A DNA stretch of 64,000 nt from Pseudarthrobacter sp. SSS035 (lineage in GTDB: Bacteria > Actinomycetota > Actinomycetes > Actinomycetales > Micrococcaceae): the NCBI RefSeq assembly GCF_023273875.1, contig NZ_CP096882.1:4464001-4528000 (forward strand), given 5' to 3'. A program made the position numbers and the translations under genes. A model generated the notes under the pieces. That model had not been told where the DNA came from, did not search any database, and saw only the letters and a program-made list of their open reading frames with translations. Positions 8,374 to 17,356 of this stretch are shown one piece after another. Position 1 is the stretch's first letter. Each line of letters opens with the position of its first letter.

Positions 8374-9703
8374 TGCTTGCTCCTGTGGATGGTTGAAGGG
8401 ATTTTGACTTGAGTTTGAGGCCGACGGCGGCCAGCAGGATCGCGGCGATGGCGGCGGCTCCGGCGAAGGCGAGGAAGTTGGAGTTGACGCCCAGCCCGGC
8501 GGCCAGCAGGAGGCCGCCCACCTGCGGTGCGGCGACGGCGCCGATGCGGCCCATGCCCAGCGCCCAGCCCAGCGCGGTGCCGCGCAGGTGCCCGGGATAG
8601 TGGCTCGCCACCGCGGCGATGATGAGGCACTGTGTGCCGTGGGTTCCGACGCCGGCAAGGACCAGCATGAAGTAGACAGCTCCGACGGGCGGTCCGGTCA
8701 CCAGGACCACCAGTGCACCTGCCGCGACGGCGGCTGCGGCGATGGCGGTGGGCATGGGACCGAACCGCGTCCCGGCCCACGCTGTCAGCACCGAGCCGGC
8801 CACAGCGCCCAGGTTCAGGGCAAGGGCGAAGGTCAGGGCGGAGCCCAGGTTGTAGCCGGCCAGCTGCATCAGGTTGGGCAGCCAGGTGCCCAGCCCGTAC
8901 CAGGCGAACAGCGTGGCAATGGTGGAGACGGCGAACAGAATGCTGACGCCCAGGTAGGGGGCGCGGAGCAGGGACTTGAAGCCTGAGGGCTCCTTGCCCG
9001 TGGCGCCGTCGGTTTTCCCAGGGCTGGGCCTATCTCCGGCGCCGGACGGGGCCAGTGTCTCCGGCAGGTATTTCAGTCCCAGCGGCACCACAATCACCAG
9101 GGCCAGCACGGCCACAAGGAACATGGCTTCCCAGCCGAAAGCAGGGATCAGACCGATGCCAACGAGGGCGGCGATGGACCCGCCGATCGGGACACCGGAC
9201 ATCATTAGGGTGGCGATGAGCGACCGCCATTTGGCGGGGACCAGTTCGGCCACGAGCGCATTTGCCGAGGGCACCAGACCGCCGAGCCCGATGCCGGCGA
9301 GGAGCCGCAGGATGCCGAAGATGGCCGCGTTCGGAGCGAAGGCGCAAAGGACCGTGAAGGCGGAGAAGACCACCGCGCAGCCGAGGACGGTCCGGCGGCG
9401 TCCCCAGGAGTCGGCCATCCGGCCGGCGAAGATGGCGCCGATCATCATGCCGACGAAAGCCATGGATCCGATGGTTCCGGCGGTGGCCTTGCTCAGTCCC
9501 CAGCCGGTGTCCGAGATCAGGGCGGACTGGACGGTGCCGTAAACGATCAGGTCATAGCCGTCGAAGACGACGAGCAGCCAGCAGACGAGCACTGCGGCGG
9601 CCGAGCCTTTGGAGAAACGGGATGCCTGCCCGCCGGCGGACGTGGGGGCAGGGGCCCCGGAGGAAGATCGCCGCGGCGCTGCAGCAGGAAGTGTGTGATT
9701 CAT
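8366..9703 (-). CDS. MFS transporter, aromatic acid:H+ symporter (AAHS) type
   Basis: A 445-residue, 12-span major facilitator protein. The F-D-G-Y-D-L sequence in the first helix is typical of the aromatic acid:H+ symporter family (PcaK, BenK, MhbT types), and the loop 2-3 motif G-R-M-A-D-S-W-G-R-R-R is intact. The start is ATG 9703; the frame continues upstream to 10090 but would run antisense through the IclR gene. Its last bases overlap the 3-hydroxybenzoate 6-hydroxylase start. The likely cargo is 3-hydroxybenzoate or gentisate, inferred from the neighbours. Confidence 0.88.
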   Translation of the reverse strand: MNHTLPAAAPRRSSSGAPAPTSAGGQASRFSKGSAAAVLVCWLLVVFDGYDLIVYGTVQSALISDTGWGLSKATAGTIGSMAFVGMMIGAIFAGRMADSWGRRRTVLGCAVVFSAFTVLCAFAPNAAIFGILRLLAGIGLGGLVPSANALVAELVPAKWRSLIATLMMSGVPIGGSIAALVGIGLIPAFGWEAMFLVAVLALVIVVPLGLKYLPETLAPSGAGDRPSPGKTDGATGKEPSGFKSLLRAPYLGVSILFAVSTIATLFAWYGLGTWLPNLMQLAGYNLGSALTFALALNLGAVAGSVLTAWAGTRFGPMPTAIAAAAVAAGALVVLVTGPPVGAVYFMLVLAGVGTHGTQCLIIAAVASHYPGHLRGTALGWALGMGRIGAVAAPQVGGLLLAAGLGVNSNFLAFAGAAAIAAILLAAVGLKLKSKSLQPSTGASNV

Positions 9704-9751
9704 CCCACTAGGGTCGGGTGCGGCGCAGGTGAACCACAATACAATTCTGAT

Positions 9752-10600
9752 GTGCAGAAGAAACGCAGCTCCCCCGCGGTGTCGGCCCCGGCCCGGACCT
9801 CGGCCCAGAAAAGGCCCGTGCAAAAGCGGCCCACCTACTCCATCGAGGCAGTGGACAACGCCCTGCAGCTCCTTCAGCTGCTGCGCGACGGCGGGACGCT
9901 GCGGCTCAAGGATGCTGCCGCGGAGCTGGGCGTGGCCCCGTCCACGGCCCACCGCCTCCTGGCGATGCTGGTTTACCGGGGGTTCGCGGTGCAGGACGAA
10001 AACCGGCGTTACGTTCCGGGGCCGGCGATGGGCGTGGGCCCTGCCGGACTGGGCTGGACCCGGCTGCTCCGCTCCCTCGCCCAGCCGCACATGGAGCTAC
10101 TCTCCGCCCAACTCAACGAGACGGTCAACCTCATGGTCCGGGTGGGCACAAAAGTGCGTTTCCTCGCCACCGTGGAAGGCAACAACGTGCTGCGCGTCGG
10201 GGACCGGCAGGGACAGGTAATGCCGGCGAACAAAACCTCCGGAGGCAAGGCCATGCTTGGCGAACTGGAACCGCCAATGATCGAACAGCTCTTCCGCAGC
10301 AACAATGCCGAAATTGGCGGGGACACGATTCCTTCCGCGGAGTACCCGGCGTTCCTGCGCGAGCTTGAGTCCATCCGCAGCAACGGCTTCGCGGCCAACT
10401 TTGAAGGCACAGAGGATGGCGTGAGTGCCCTCGGCATCGCGCTGCACAACCGCCACGGGCACGTAGTCGGCGCGCTCAGCGTCGCCACTCCCGCGACCCG
10501 GTTCCGCAGGGTGTTCGACGCCGGGCTCGTCCCCGCCCTGCGGGAGACCTGCCGGCAGCTGGAGATCGATATCGCGGCTAACCCGGCAGAGCCGGACTGA
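9752..10600 (+). CDS. IclR-family regulator of the gentisate genes
   Basis: An IclR protein of 282 residues from GTG 9752. A basic, low-complexity N-terminus of about 30 residues precedes the winged helix-turn-helix (L-R-L-K-D-A-A-A-E-L-G-V-A-P-S-T-A-H-R-L), then the effector domain (K-T-S-G-G-K-A-M-L). The open frame extends to 9695, but that would overlap the divergent transporter start at 9703, so GTG 9752 is preferred. Lying between the transporter/hydroxylase pair and the gentisate operon, it is the likely local regulator of both. Confidence 0.85.
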   Translation: MQKKRSSPAVSAPARTSAQKRPVQKRPTYSIEAVDNALQLLQLLRDGGTLRLKDAAAELGVAPSTAHRLLAMLVYRGFAVQDENRRYVPGPAMGVGPAGLGWTRLLRSLAQPHMELLSAQLNETVNLMVRVGTKVRFLATVEGNNVLRVGDRQGQVMPANKTSGGKAMLGELEPPMIEQLFRSNNAEIGGDTIPSAEYPAFLRELESIRSNGFAANFEGTEDGVSALGIALHNRHGHVVGALSVATPATRFRRVFDAGLVPALRETCRQLEIDIAANPAEPD

Positions 10601-10644
10601 GCCTCCAGCAGTCCGGCCACATCAGGCCGAACAGATGATTCTGG

Positions 10645-10661
10645 CCAGCAGAATATGCTGG
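10645..10661. promoter_or_regulatory. inverted repeat upstream of gentisate operon
   Basis: CCAGCA-GAATA-TGCTGG is a perfect inverted repeat with 6-base arms, about 70 bases before the gentisate dioxygenase start and just after the IclR gene. A second, widely spaced pair (CCGAACAG at 10627 and CTGTTCGG at 10705) brackets it. Either could bind the IclR protein; this is inferred from position only. Confidence 0.4.
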
Positions 10662-10731
10662 GGATCACACCGCTCCATCCGTAGGGTCGAACTACGCCAA
10701 AAAACTGTTCGGACCTATCGAGGAGGCCTAC

Positions 10732-11865
10732 GTGTCCATCAGCGCCGAGAACACGACCCATGAATCCGTGGCTGCCAGCCATGCGTTGCCGGAGCCAACG
10801 CCGGAGGAGGCCGCCCAGCTTGCCCAGTTGTACCGGGACTTCGAGGCGGAGAACCTGGTTCCGTTGTGGACGGAGATCGGGGACCTGATGCCGATGGTCC
10901 CGTCCCCGAAGGCGGTGCCGCATGTGTGGCGCTGGAACGACCTGTACCCGCTGGCTGCCCGTGCCGGGGACCTGGTCCCGGTGGGCCGGGGCGGCGAGCG
11001 GCGGGCCATCGCCCTCGCCAACCCCGGCCTGGCCGGGACACCGTACGCGACCCCGACGCTGTGGGCCGCGATCCAGTACCTGGGCGCGCACGAAACGGCC
11101 CCGGAGCACCGGCACTCGCAGAACGCGTTCCGCTTCGTGGTCGAAGGCGAGGGGGTCTGGACGGTGGTGAACGGGGATCCGGTGGCGATGCGCCGCGGGG
11201 ACTTCCTGCTCACCCCGGGCTGGAACTTCCACGGCCACCACAACGACACCGACGCCCCCATGGCCTGGATCGACGGGCTCGACATCCCGTTTGTGCACTA
11301 CGCCGACGCCGGCTTCTTCGAATTCGGCACCGAACGCGTCACCGACGAAGCCACCCCGGATATTTCCCGGTCCGAACGGCTCTGGGCCCACCCCGGACTG
11401 CGCCCGCTGTCGGGCCTGGAGGACACCACCAACTCCCCCATCGCCGCCTACCGGTGGGAACACACCGACGCCGCCCTGGCTGAGCAGCTGCTGCTGGAGG
11501 ACGAGGGCCACCCGGCCACCCTCTCCCAGGGCCACGCCGCTGTCCGCTACACAAACCCCACCACCGGCGGGGACGTGATGCCCACCATCCGCGCCGAGTT
11601 CCACCGCCTCCGCGCCGGCGCCGCAACACAAGCTGTCCGAGAGGTCGGCTCCAGCGTCTGGCAGGTTTTCGAAGGCACCGGCACCGTGACCCTCAACGGC
11701 GAAGACAAGGTCCTGGTGAAGGGCGACCTGTTTGTTGTCCCCTCCTGGCAGGAATGGTCCCTGACCGCCGACACCCAGTTTGATCTGTTCCGTTTCAGTG
11801 ACGCCCCCATTTTTGAACGCCTGAGCTTCAACCGCACCTACACCGAAGGACGCAAAAACGCATGA
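10732..11865 (+). CDS. gentisate 1,2-dioxygenase
   Basis: Bicupin ring-cleavage dioxygenase of 377 residues that opens gentisate to maleylpyruvate with O2 and Fe(II). The N-terminal cupin shows the iron ligands His126 and His128 in E-H-R-H-S-Q-N-A-F-R-F and a third histidine in F-H-G-H-H (about 167). The C-terminal cupin is complete. GTG 10732 is preceded by GAGGAGG at 10720-10726. The next gene's ATG overlaps its TGA. First gene of a three-gene gentisate operon. Confidence 0.93.
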   Translation: MSISAENTTHESVAASHALPEPTPEEAAQLAQLYRDFEAENLVPLWTEIGDLMPMVPSPKAVPHVWRWNDLYPLAARAGDLVPVGRGGERRAIALANPGLAGTPYATPTLWAAIQYLGAHETAPEHRHSQNAFRFVVEGEGVWTVVNGDPVAMRRGDFLLTPGWNFHGHHNDTDAPMAWIDGLDIPFVHYADAGFFEFGTERVTDEATPDISRSERLWAHPGLRPLSGLEDTTNSPIAAYRWEHTDAALAEQLLLEDEGHPATLSQGHAAVRYTNPTTGGDVMPTIRAEFHRLRAGAATQAVREVGSSVWQVFEGTGTVTLNGEDKVLVKGDLFVVPSWQEWSLTADTQFDLFRFSDAPIFERLSFNRTYTEGRKNA

Positions 11866-12695
11866 GACTCCTGACACTCCGCCTCTCTAATGAGGGAACA
11901 ACAGTCACCAAAGCCGTCCGCCAGGACGGCGGCACCCTCACCGAGATCCCCGGCTTCGCCGACGTCGGGGCCCTTCTGCAGGATCCCGCCTGGGAAGCCA
12001 CGGCGAAGGCGGCCAACGGCGCAACCCACGCGCTCGACGGCGCCGACCTCGCCGCCGTCGTCCCGTCCCCCGGCAAGATCATCTGCGTGGGCCACAACTA
12101 CCGCAACCACATCAAGGAAATGGGCCGCGAGGTTCCCGAGCACCCCACCCTGTTCGCTAAGTACGCCGAATCCCTCATCGGCCCCAACGATGACCTGGCC
12201 CTGCCGCAGGAATCCGACACGGTGGACTGGGAAGCCGAACTCGCCGTGGTCATCGGCAAAACCGGCCGGCGCATCACCGAGGCCGACGCCGCGGACCACA
12301 TCGCCGGGTACGCCGTCCTCAACGACGTCTCGATGCGGGACTACCAGTTCCGCACCGTGCAGTGGCTGCAGGGCAAAACCTGGGAGAAATCCACCCCGTT
12401 CGGGCCCGCCCTGGTCACCAAGGACGAGTTTACCGGCGGCCTGATGACCTCCGCCGTCGACGGCGACATCCAGCAGAGCACCCCCACCAACGACGTGGTC
12501 TTCACCCCCGAGTTCCTGGTCTCCTACATCTCCACCATCATCACCCTGAACCCGGGCGATGTGATCGCCACCGGCACCCCCGGCGGGGTGGGCCACGCCC
12601 AGGACCCGAAACGCTACCTGCAGGAAGGCCAGATCCTTCTCACCACCATCGAAGGACTCGGCCAGCTGAAAAACCGCGTGGTCAAGGACGCCTGA
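11862..12695 (+). CDS. fumarylacetoacetate hydrolase family protein, probable fumarylpyruvate hydrolase
   Basis: A 277-residue FAH-family hydrolase. The metal-binding residues are visible as Glu124 and Glu126 in D-W-E-A-E-L and Asp155 in L-N-D-V-S-M-R-D; the H-N-Y-R-N-H substrate motif is at 78-83 and the G-T-P-G-G-V-G loop near the C-terminus. In this pathway it would split fumarylpyruvate to fumarate and pyruvate after isomerisation. It overlaps the dioxygenase by ATGA at the front and the isomerase by one base at the end, so translation is coupled throughout. Confidence 0.9.
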   Translation: MRLLTLRLSNEGTTVTKAVRQDGGTLTEIPGFADVGALLQDPAWEATAKAANGATHALDGADLAAVVPSPGKIICVGHNYRNHIKEMGREVPEHPTLFAKYAESLIGPNDDLALPQESDTVDWEAELAVVIGKTGRRITEADAADHIAGYAVLNDVSMRDYQFRTVQWLQGKTWEKSTPFGPALVTKDEFTGGLMTSAVDGDIQQSTPTNDVVFTPEFLVSYISTIITLNPGDVIATGTPGGVGHAQDPKRYLQEGQILLTTIEGLGQLKNRVVKDA

Positions 12696-13465
12696 TGGCC
12701 GCCCGCACGGACCAAACCACGGACCCGCGCCTGCAGGAAGACCTCCTGCAGGCGCGGCGCGGCACCGCGTTCTTCGCCCGGAAACTGAACGAGCTCACCG
12801 ATGCAGAGCTCGACGGCGGCACGCGCCTTGCAGGCTGGACCCGCCGGCACGTCGTGGCCCACGTGGGGTACAACGCCCGCGCGCTTGCCCGGCTCATCGA
12901 ATGGGCAGCAACCGGCGTGGAAACACCCATGTATTCGTCCCCCGAGGCCCGGAACGAGGAAATCAACTTCGGGGCGATGCTGTCCCCGATCGCGCTGCGC
13001 CACCTCTTTGACCACTCCGCAGTACACCTGAACGTCGAATGGCGCGACCTGCCCGCCCCTGCCTGGCAGCACGAGGTCCGCACCGCCCAGGGCCGCGTGG
13101 TCCCGGCCACCGAAACGGTCTGGATGCGCATCCGCGAAGTCTGGATCCACGCCGTCGACCTGGACAACGGCGCCACGTTCGCCGACATCCCCGGCTCAGT
13201 ACTGGAGCGGTTGCTCACGGACATCACCGGCGCCTGGCACACCCGCGGCACCGACAACGGACTCCGGATCAACGCCACCGGCACAACCACCGGCACGGAC
13301 CTGACGTTCGGCGACACCAGCGCGGAAAACCCAACGCTCATCACCGGGCCACTGCCCGCCGTCGTCCAATGGGCCGCCGGACGCGGCACCTCCTGCGTCA
13401 CCGCCACCGGCCCCGGCCGGGCTGGCGCACACCGCACCGTTCCGGCCGCCCCGAAGTGGATTTGA
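12695..13465 (+). CDS. mycothiol-dependent maleylpyruvate isomerase
   Basis: Converts maleylpyruvate to fumarylpyruvate using mycothiol as cofactor. The 256-residue protein has the DinB-like N-terminal domain with probable zinc ligands His52, Glu148 and His152 (R-H-V-V-A-H and R-E-V-W-I-H), matching the spacing in the Corynebacterium enzyme, and a C-terminal SCP2-like domain. The ATG at 12695 shares one base with the previous stop (TGATG). Use of mycothiol rather than glutathione is consistent with an actinobacterium. Confidence 0.88.
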   Translation: MAARTDQTTDPRLQEDLLQARRGTAFFARKLNELTDAELDGGTRLAGWTRRHVVAHVGYNARALARLIEWAATGVETPMYSSPEARNEEINFGAMLSPIALRHLFDHSAVHLNVEWRDLPAPAWQHEVRTAQGRVVPATETVWMRIREVWIHAVDLDNGATFADIPGSVLERLLTDITGAWHTRGTDNGLRINATGTTTGTDLTFGDTSAENPTLITGPLPAVVQWAAGRGTSCVTATGPGRAGAHRTVPAAPKWI

Positions 13466-13500
13466 GCCGAGGCCGCTTACACAAAGTCGGCTGAGCTTGG

Positions 13501-13926
13501 CTAGCCTTCGTCGCAGAGCAGGTAGCCCTCGACGAGTGCCCGCACCTCGCGGTCGACGGCGGCGGCATCGTCGAGCACGTCGAGGTACGGGCGGAAGACC
13601 GGCCAGAGGGCGGCGCGCGACTCCAGCCAGGCCAGGATCCCCGGCCGCTCACCCTCGCGCACCACGTCGACGAGGTCGGCGGCGGTGGACGCCAGGTCGG
13701 GGCCGTCCGCGCGCTCCAGCACGGCGTTGACGCGCGCCATGAAGTCCCGCATCAGATCGCTGCGCGAGGGGTAGCACGCGTAGAAAGTCACCCGCGTGGT
13801 GCCGGCCGCCGCTGCGATCTCGTCGATGGTGGTGCCCGCATATCCCTACTCTGTGAAGAGTTCAAGAGCCCGCTCGACGATCATGTCTCGGGTCAGCTGC
13901 TTCTGGGCTTCGCGCAGTGAGGACAT
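13501..13926 (-). pseudogene. TetR family regulator interrupted by an amber codon
   Basis: From ATG 13926 the translation reads as a TetR protein: 26 residues ending L-E-L-F-T-E, then TAG at 13846-13848, then G-Y-A-G-T-T-I-D-E-I-A-A-A-A-G-T-T-R in the same frame, i.e. the helix-turn-helix, continuing to a stop at 13501. A single base change explains the break, since no frame is lost. With 142 codons the product would also be short for the family (usually about 190), so the 3' end may be lost too. It borders a stretch of other gene remnants. Confidence 0.8.
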
Positions 13927-14023
13927 ACGGCAATCCTATCGGTGGTGTGAGGCAACCGTCCGCGGAAGGAGCAAAGGATGCGCGCCGCAAAGCGGCCTGA
14001 CACGCTGTAAAGCTGGTCCAGTC

Positions 14024-14440
14024 TTAGAGTCCCACAGGCGCCGGCCGCATGAGTGCACCCGGGCCGGAGTCGGCCAGTTTGCGCAGTTTCGGGACGGGGA
14101 TCCGGTAGTTGATCGCAGCCGAGGTCCCGGAGCCGTTCTTGTCCTCCCAGCGCAGGAGCATCGAATCCAGGCCTTCGCCGGGCTCGCAGTAGTCGGGTGG
14201 GCCGGACACTGGCGTGAACCCGGCCGACTTGAGCGACAGGCCGAAGCCTTCCGTCCAGAAGTACGGCTGAAAGGTCAGCTCGGGCCGCGTCCCCGTGGAG
14301 CAGGCCGAGGGCTGCGGCCTTCGCCCGGTCGATGGCGCTCGTCCACAGCGGCACGCGCTGAAGCCCGCGGGCGGTCGGAAGAAGGCCACGTCGCCGGCGG
14401 CGACAATGTCCGGCCGGAGCCGTCCGCGCGTGTCGGCACG
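14024..14440 (-). pseudogene. C-terminal remnant of an FAD-dependent ferredoxin reductase
   Basis: The minus strand reads D-I-V-A-A-G-D-V-A-F-F, then (shifted frame, near 14382) L-P-T-A-R-G-L-Q-R-V-P-L-W-T-S-A-I-D-R-A-K, then (back in frame, near 14290) E-L-T-F-Q-P-Y-F-W-T-E-G-F-G followed by a run ending K-L-R-K-L-A. This is the C-terminal third of a rubredoxin/ferredoxin-NAD+ reductase-like flavoprotein, with two compensating frameshifts and no N-terminal FAD or NAD domain. The upstream end at about 14440-14460 abuts a debranching-enzyme remnant on the other strand. Confidence 0.6.
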
Positions 14441-14462
14441 CAACTGCCATTTACGAGGAAGC

Positions 14463-14985
14463 AATATGGGCGCCTACAACCCCGCCAGCTACCACAACGG
14501 CTCAGTCTGGCCCCACGACAATGCGATCATTGCGGCTGGTCTGCTGCGCTACGGCTTCGTACTGGAGGCACAACGGATCGCCACTGCCCTGCTGGAGGCG
14601 GCCAATTACTCCGAAGGCAGGCTACTGGAATTATTTTGCGGATTCAGCCGAGAGCAGCTCACCGCGCCTGTCCCCCAATCCAACGGCCTGCTCACCCCAG
14701 GCCTGGGCGGCGACTGCACCGATCCGGCTGGTGACCAGCCTGATGCGGTACGACGCGCATGTGTCCCGCGGCGGCCTGTGGATGGATCCCAAACTCCCGG
14801 AGTCCTTCGGCGACCTGCACATCACCAACGCACCCATGGCGGTGGCCGGATCACCATCGACATCACCAATTCCGTCCCCACCGTGCATGGGCTTCCCGAC
14901 GGAATGGTCTTCCACCACGGGCACCGACCATGGATGACCGAACTCGTGGAGCAAGCGGACCGCCGCAAAAGCGATTTGCAGAAGA
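14463..14985 (+). pseudogene. C-terminal remnant of a glycogen debranching enzyme (amylo-alpha-1,6-glucosidase)
   Basis: The plus strand reads N-P-A-S-Y-H-N-G-S-V-W-P-H-D-N, a hallmark of amylo-alpha-1,6-glucosidase/GH63-like enzymes in actinobacteria, then E-L-F-C-G-F. The frame shifts near 14672 (in a run of five C) to A-W-A-A-T-A-P-I-R-L-V-T-S-L-M-R-Y, and returns near 14845 to I-T-I-D-I-T-N-S-V-P-T-V-H-G-L-P. So only the tail remains, with two frameshifts and no catalytic N-terminal part. It is certainly not functional. Confidence 0.7.
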
Positions 14986-15880
14986 CGCGGCCAGGTGGAA
15001 CGCATGAGCAGTTTCGGTCCCCGACCGATTGCCTCGGTTATGTCGTGCGTGCCCCTGGCGGCGGGTCGAAATCCGCGTTTAGCGTTACCTCCTAAACGAC
15101 GGTTTCGCTTTGACGACGACGTTAATCATTGGGGACAGAAGCTGCATTTGCGTGGAATGTGCCAGTCGCCCCGTTGGCGGAAAGCGCGTGGCATGTCTAC
15201 CAGCTGCCCTCTAATTCGCCCGTTGAGGTCGCTGGCTTGTTTCTAATGGTGGTGACCGGGGCTATGGGCACGAAGATATCCTGACCGGGGATCGCGGCGC
15301 CATTCGGGAAGTCGGCTAGGGCCCCTCCACCCTAATCGAGCACGTCGTGCCGGCCTTTCCAAGAGCAGGCAGCCGGTGCGGCACGCTGATGTCAACACGA
15401 GCCTGAGGCACGACGATGAATCCCCGGCGCTGCAGGCTGGGGGTCGGCTCCTCGTTATTGACCAGTTTCAGCCTGCAGCGCACCGAACGGGCGGATCACC
15501 CTGGTTCGCGGTCCGTTTTCAGATGACAATCATTTGTTTACGGCGTCCTCCGGTTTCTACTCCACGGATTCTTCAAGCAATTCGTGCCTATGGTGGAGCA
15601 AGAACTCATACCTATGGTGAAGACCGATCCACGGTGATGCAGCCAGTTCGTCGATGTCGAAAACGTGCCGGGGTGGGGGCGCTTCTTCTGGGCAGGAGAT
15701 CCGATCCAGGAAGCTGGATCTGAAACCCTTCCGTGCGGGGATGTTGAAGGGAACTCGCCGGCTGCGCATCGTGTCTTCCTCTCATTAGGTGGTCAGGGGC
15801 GGGTGTATGTGTCGAAACCACTGATAGCCGGGCGGAGTATTGCGGCCTGGCTAACGGGACACGTCAGGAGAGGTTTTCTC
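14986..15880. other. gene-poor decayed stretch
   Basis: About 900 bases between the debranching-enzyme remnant and pntB. Short open frames occur on both strands, but none has recognisable domains, a convincing start or codon use like the neighbours. Given the pseudogenes on its left it is probably more degraded coding DNA. No tRNA, inverted-repeat ends or transposase remnant was seen. Confidence 0.5.
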
Positions 15881-17356
15881 TTAGAAGGCTTTGAGGATGT
15901 CTTCGACGCGTTGTTTGGCGTCGCCGAAGAGCATTTGGGAGTTGTCGCGGTAGAAGAGCGGGTTTTGGACGCCGGCGTAGCCGGCGGCCATGGAGCGTTT
16001 GAAGACGATGACGTTTTCGGCTTCCCAGACCCTTAGGACGGGCATGCCTGCGATGGGGCTGGAGGGGTCTTCGGCGGCTGAGGGGTTGACGGTGTCGTTC
16101 GCCCCGATGACGAGGACCACGGAGGTATCGCCGAGGTCGTCGTTGATTTCGTCCATTTCCAGGACGATGTCGTACGGGACCTTCGCTTCGGCGAGGAGAA
16201 CGTTCATGTGCCCGGGCAGCCGCCCGGCGACGGGGTGGATGCCGAACCTGACGTTCACGCCGCGTTCGCGGAGCTGGTGCGCGAGCTCGGCGACGGGGTA
16301 CTGGGCCTGGGCAACGGCCATGCCATAGCCGGGGGTGATGACAACGGACGAGGCGTTGGTCAGCATCTCCGCCGTGGCCTGCGCGGTGATTTCGCGGTGC
16401 TCGCCATACTCCGCATCCGCAGCCGCCGGGGCGGCGATCCCGAAGCCGCCGGCGATCACGGAGATAAAGGACCGGTTCATGGCCTTGCACATGATGTAGG
16501 ACAGGTACGCACCCGAGGAGCCGACCAGGGCGCCGGTGATGATCAGCAGGTCATTGTTCAGCAGGAAACCCGCCGCGGCCGCGGCCCAACCGGAGTAGCT
16601 GTTGAGCATGGACACGACCACGGGCATGTCGCCGCCCCCGATGGAAGCGACCAGGTGCCAGCCCAGCCCGAGGGCCAGGGCAGTGACCACGACGAGGAGC
16701 CACAGCTGGGAGTCGTTGACGTACCAGACCGTGAGCGCGACGAACGCGGCGAGGGCGCCGAGGTTAATGACATTCTTGCCGGGCAGCATCAGCGGTGAGG
16801 ACTTCATCCGTGCCGAGAGCTTCAGGAAGGCCACGATGGAGCCGGTGAAGGTGACCGCGCCGATGAAGACGCCGATGAACACCTCGGCGTGATGGATGGC
16901 CGTCAGATCCGGAGACAGGTCCGGGGCTTCGAGATGGCCGTTCCAGCCCACCAGCACGGCGGCGAAGCCCACGAAGCTGTGCAGCAGCGCGATCAACTCC
17001 GGCATACCGGTCATTTCCACGACCCGGGCGCGCCAGAGACCGATGGCGCCGCCGACGAGTACCGCGGCGATGAGCAGGACCAGGCCGGTGAGGCCCGCGC
17101 CGGTGCCCCAAGCACCCTGCAGGGTCAGCCAGATCGTCGCGGCCAGGGCGATGACCATCCCGGTGATGCCGTAAATGACCCCGGCCCGGGCTTTCTCGTG
17201 TTTGCTCAGCCCGGCGAGGCTGAGGATGAACAGCAGGGCCGCGACGATGTAGGCCGCCCCCGCAATCGATTCTGCGGTCAACGGACCGGAGACGGTATCA
17301 GACACGGTAAGGCTCCTCATTAAGATTCCTGCTGTTACTTCGGTGATGGTGCTCAT
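15881..17356 (-). CDS. pntB: NAD(P) transhydrogenase subunit beta
   Basis: Membrane subunit of proton-translocating transhydrogenase, which reduces NADP+ with NADH using the proton gradient. The 491-residue protein has eight or nine membrane spans over the first 280 residues (including G-N-G-H-L-E region and the G-G-G-D-M-P loop), then the NADP(H)-binding domain III with G-Y-G-M-A-V-A-Q and I-G-A-N-D-T-V-N-P. The start at ATG 17356 overlaps the pntA stop as ATGA; an internal ATG at about 17320 is also possible. Forms one operon with pntA. Confidence 0.95.
   Translation of the reverse strand: MSTITEVTAGILMRSLTVSDTVSGPLTAESIAGAAYIVAALLFILSLAGLSKHEKARAGVIYGITGMVIALAATIWLTLQGAWGTGAGLTGLVLLIAAVLVGGAIGLWRARVVEMTGMPELIALLHSFVGFAAVLVGWNGHLEAPDLSPDLTAIHHAEVFIGVFIGAVTFTGSIVAFLKLSARMKSSPLMLPGKNVINLGALAAFVALTVWYVNDSQLWLLVVVTALALGLGWHLVASIGGGDMPVVVSMLNSYSGWAAAAAGFLLNNDLLIITGALVGSSGAYLSYIMCKAMNRSFISVIAGGFGIAAPAAADAEYGEHREITAQATAEMLTNASSVVITPGYGMAVAQAQYPVAELAHQLRERGVNVRFGIHPVAGRLPGHMNVLLAEAKVPYDIVLEMDEINDDLGDTSVVLVIGANDTVNPSAAEDPSSPIAGMPVLRVWEAENVIVFKRSMAAGYAGVQNPLFYRDNSQMLFGDAKQRVEDILKAF

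Noticed and set aside
14024..14464. Intact oxidoreductase gene on the minus strand
   Set aside because: Conserved segments alternate between two frames and the nucleotide-binding domains are missing, so it is a remnant.
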